From: Sutterella sp. UBA4713
GTDB taxonomy: Bacteria > Pseudomonadota > Gammaproteobacteria > Burkholderiales > Burkholderiaceae_F
Length of the DNA: 16,425 nt
Assembly: GCA_002404465.1 (NCBI GenBank)
Contig: DHJT01000082.1
Location: 58,688-75,112 of the forward strand
Reading direction: 5' to 3'
Shown: piece after piece, positions 14,609 to 16,425 of the stretch
How positions within the stretch are numbered: position 1 is the first letter of the stretch
Layout: each line of letters begins with the position of its first letter
Made by a program: the position numbers and the translations under genes
Notes under the pieces: model-generated
Database searches by the model: none
What the model saw: the letters and a program-made list of their open reading frames with translations, nothing else
Told to the model about the DNA's origin: nothing

Positions 14609-15701
14609 GCTCCTCTCCGTTATTTTCTTCACTGCGAGAAAACCGAACGTCCTCGTGCAATTGCTCATCAACTTCTCGAGACTGCTTGCGAGCATGTTCC
14701 AAATACGCTGCAATCGCGTTGATTAATTCTTGCGTTCCTTCACGTGTTGCGGCACTCATCACAAAAAAAGGCCGGCCGTCGGCGGCCAATGCCTCTTTAA
14801 GAGTCTTAATGCGCTCCTTACGCTCATCGCCGTGGAGCAAATCCACTTTATTCAGAACAACCCAACGCGGTTTTGCTGCCAACTCCGGGTTGTACTTCTC
14901 AAGCTCACGGACGAGCGCTCGAGCCTGAGCGCAAGGATCTATTTCCGGATCTAAGGGAGCGCAATCGATAATATGTAGTAAAAGGCTGGTACGAGATAGG
15001 TGCCTTAAAAACAAATGTCCGAGACCGGCTCCTTCGCTTGCCCCCTCCACAAGTCCGGGTATGTCTGCGATAACAAAACTTTGCTCCGCTCCGACGCGGA
15101 CAACGCCCAAATGCGGCACAAGTGTCGTAAACGGGTAGTCTGCCACTTTCGGGCGCGCATTGGAAACAACGGAAATAAACGTCGATTTCCCGGCATTGGG
15201 CATTCCAAGCAATCCGACATCTGCCAGAACTTTTAATTCCAGATGCAACTGACGATACTGTCCGGCCTCTCCCTTGGTGGCCTGGCGTGGCGCTCGATTC
15301 GTGCTCGACTTAAAGTGCAAATTGCCCAAGCCGCCCTTGCCGCCGGCAGCCAAAAGTGCGCGACTGCCGTGCTGTGTTAAATCTGCGACCGTCTCGCCCG
15401 TTGTCTCATCGACAATAAGGGTCCCGACAGGCACTTTCAAAACGATATCCGGCGCTCCGGCCCCGAAGCAATCGGCGCCGCGACCGTTTTCTCCGTTTTT
15501 AGCAAAAAACTTTCGTGCATATCGATAATCAATCAGCGTATTAAGGTTTCGGTCCGCCAGCGCGTAAACCGACCCTCCGCGCCCCCCGTCTCCGCCATCC
15601 GGCCCTCCCTTCGGGATAAATTTCTCTCGGCGAAAGCTTGCCGCCCCGTTTCCCCCGTTACCCCCTTGGACTTCAATTCTGGCTTCGTCAACGAATTTCA
15701 C
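14601..15701 (-). CDS. obgE: Obg family GTPase (ObgE/CgtA)
   Basis: This essential ribosome-associated GTPase takes part in large-subunit assembly and the stringent response. The 366-residue product starts at GTG (15701), with AAGGA 7 nt upstream. The N-terminal Obg fold is glycine-rich: VQGGNGGNGAASFRREK and PKGGPDGGDGGRGGSV. The G domain follows from about residue 158: GMPNAGKST (P-loop), the switch segment YPFTTLVPHLG, DIPGLVEGASEGAGLG, NKVDL and SAATREGT. The short C-terminal tail is charged and acidic (EENNGEEHA). The gene lies downstream of rplU-rpmA, as in many bacteria. A terminator-like hairpin lies directly before its ribosome-binding site, so its expression probably depends on read-through. 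Its 3' end overlaps proB. Confidence 0.96.
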   Translation of the reverse strand: MKFVDEARIEVQGGNGGNGAASFRREKFIPKGGPDGGDGGRGGSVYALADRNLNTLIDYRYARKFFAKNGENGRGADCFGAGAPDIVLKVPVGTLIVDETTGETVADLTQHGSRALLAAGGKGGLGNLHFKSSTNRAPRQATKGEAGQYRQLHLELKVLADVGLLGMPNAGKSTFISVVSNARPKVADYPFTTLVPHLGVVRVGAEQSFVIADIPGLVEGASEGAGLGHLFLRHLSRTSLLLHIIDCAPLDPEIDPCAQARALVRELEKYNPELAAKPRWVVLNKVDLLHGDERKERIKTLKEALAADGRPFFVMSAATREGTQELINAIAAYLEHARKQSREVDEQLHEDVRFSRSEENNGEEHA

Positions 15702-15727
15702 GTCGATTCCTTTTTAGAAAATAGAAA

Positions 15728-15778
15728 AAGCCCCGTGTCGTCCCTGTCTTGTAACACCAGGACAGGCGCGCGGGGCTT
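15728..15778 (-). terminator. terminator/attenuator hairpin between rpmA and obgE
   Basis: On the minus strand AAGCCCCG and CGGGGCTT form an 8-bp outer stem. After an asymmetric internal loop, CCTGTC and GACAGG form an inner 6-bp stem around a 12-nt loop. The outer arm runs into TTTTTC, giving the shape of an intrinsic terminator after rplU-rpmA. Only 26 nt separate its end from the obgE start codon, so no promoter can fit between. The hairpin would therefore also reduce obgE-proB transcription unless it is leaky. Confidence 0.8.
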
Positions 15779-15803
15779 CTTAAGGTTTGTAAAGAAATCG
15801 TCG

Positions 15804-15821
15804 CGCGGGAATTAGCCCGCG
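15804..15821 (-). promoter_or_regulatory. GC-rich hairpin enclosing the rpmA stop codon
   Basis: CGCGGG and CCCGCG form a perfect 6-bp stem whose 6-nt loop contains the rpmA TAA stop codon. The minus strand continues CGACGATTTCTTT, only a partial T-run. It precedes the stronger hairpin at 15728-15778. It may be a pause or protection element, or a weak first terminator of a tandem pair. Ribosomes reaching the stop codon would melt it. Confidence 0.5.
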
Positions 15822-16075
15822 ACCGGAACGACCTTCACAAACTGATGATTGCGTTTGCCTTTGACTTCAAAAGCAACCGTTCCGTCAACCTTAGCGAACA
15901 ACGTATGATCACGGCCCATGCCGACGTTATCTCCGGCATGAAACTGCGTGCCGCGCTGACGAACAATAATATTACCGGCAGAAACCATTGCGTTGCCGAA
16001 AACCTTAACGCCCAAACGCTGAGCTTGGGAATCACGACCGTTGCGGGTAGAACCGCCACCTTTCTTATGTGCCAT
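15812..16075 (-). CDS. rpmA: 50S ribosomal protein L27
   Basis: L27 is a large-subunit protein whose flexible N-terminus reaches the peptidyl-transferase centre and contacts tRNA. The 87-residue product has the standard length and starts MAHKKGGGSTRNGRDS directly. There is thus no N-terminal extension of the kind that is cleaved off in Firmicutes. The family segments RLGVKVFGNAMVSAGNIIVRQ and FHAGDNVGMGRDHTLFA are complete. GAGG lies 10 nt before the start. It follows rplU by 32 bp, and its stop codon lies in a small hairpin ahead of the terminator before obgE. Confidence 0.98.
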   Translation of the reverse strand: MAHKKGGGSTRNGRDSQAQRLGVKVFGNAMVSAGNIIVRQRGTQFHAGDNVGMGRDHTLFAKVDGTVAFEVKGKRNHQFVKVVPVAG

Positions 16076-16107
16076 TTTGTCTTATCCTCTTAGCTGACGT
16101 TTAAGAA

Positions 16108-16422
16108 TTACGCGACCTTAATTTCGTCAATCTTCAACTCGGTGTAGTTCTGGCGATGACCTGCGCTCTTCATCGAGTGCTTACGACGACGGAACTTGAA
16201 AATACGAACCTTGTCGGCACGGCCGTGAGAAAGAACCGTTGCGACAACCTGCGCCCCTGCAACCAACGGTGTCCCGACCTTTAATCCGGAATCATCGCTC
16301 ACAGCAAGAACCTCACTTAAGACAACTTGCGCACCGACATCGGCAACAATCGTCTCAACTTTTAAACTTTCTCCGACCGAGACGCGATACTGCTTCCCGC
16401 CGGATTTGATAATTGCATACAT
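16108..16422 (-). CDS. rplU: 50S ribosomal protein L21
   Basis: L21 binds 23S rRNA and is part of the large subunit. The 104-residue product is complete and of normal length, with the typical MYAIIKSGGKQYRV start, the central VLSEVLAV and KVGTPLVAGAQV segments, and the basic FKFRRRKHSMKSAGHRQNYT stretch (RNA contact). It is the first gene of the rplU-rpmA-obgE-proB unit. Only 3 bp of upstream sequence remain in the window, so its promoter and ribosome-binding site cannot be seen. Confidence 0.98.
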   Translation of the reverse strand: MYAIIKSGGKQYRVSVGESLKVETIVADVGAQVVLSEVLAVSDDSGLKVGTPLVAGAQVVATVLSHGRADKVRIFKFRRRKHSMKSAGHRQNYTELKIDEIKVA

Positions 16423-16425
16423 GGA

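Noticed and set aside
14609..14713. Upstream extension of proB into obgE
   Set aside because: The extra residues are the antiparallel-free frame shift of obgE coding sequence, and a strong ribosome-binding site supports the start at 14608.
1..16425. Mobile elements, CRISPR arrays, tRNA genes, toxin-antitoxin or defence genes
   Set aside because: I looked for these and found no terminal repeats, spaced repeats, cloverleaf sequences or recognisable proteins of these kinds.

Overview
The window looks like a stretch of chromosome from a betaproteobacterium, most likely in Burkholderiales. A Sutterellaceae-type gut organism is my best guess, but only an inference. The reasons are the order rplU-rpmA-obgE-proB, the rsmD // ftsY-ftsE-ftsX-rpoH block, the lptF-lptG pair of a Gram-negative outer membrane, and a TAXI-type TRAP transporter. 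Base composition is roughly balanced. I recognise all 17 protein genes. I see no rRNA, tRNA, CRISPR array, insertion sequence or phage gene.

Layout from left to right. Positions 34-3230 (minus strand) hold a TAXI TRAP transporter: a periplasmic binding protein followed by a fused QM membrane permease. An intergenic region of about 360 bp (3231-3588) carries a consensus sigma-54 promoter for this transporter. It also has two tandem GCAC-N7-GTGC dyads of the NtrC type, about 120 and 140 bp upstream of the predicted transcription start. Divergently, 3589-4323 (plus) encodes a GltL-like glutamate/aspartate ABC ATPase with no permease or binding protein beside it. Convergent to it are lptF-lptG (6634 down to 4350, minus), the inner-membrane permease pair for LPS export. 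Next comes a minus-strand unit rsmD-coaD-nhaC (9479 down to 6747): rRNA methylation, coenzyme A synthesis and a Na+/H+ antiporter, closed by a clear hairpin terminator.

Divergent from rsmD, with only 10 bp between start codons, runs ftsY-ftsE-ftsX-rpoH-trmL (9490-13487, plus). This unit covers the SRP receptor, the FtsEX division complex, the heat-shock sigma factor and a tRNA wobble methyltransferase. It meets proB tail to tail, sharing a TTAA. The last unit is rplU-rpmA-obgE-proB (16422 down to 13484, minus), with a terminator-like hairpin between rpmA and obgE.

Most of the window is conserved housekeeping sequence and I find no undescribed multi-gene system. The most notable signal is regulatory. 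The sigma-54 promoter with NtrC-like sites predicts that the TRAP transporter is a nitrogen-starvation (probably amino-acid or organic-acid) uptake system, sitting next to an isolated glutamate-type ABC ATPase.
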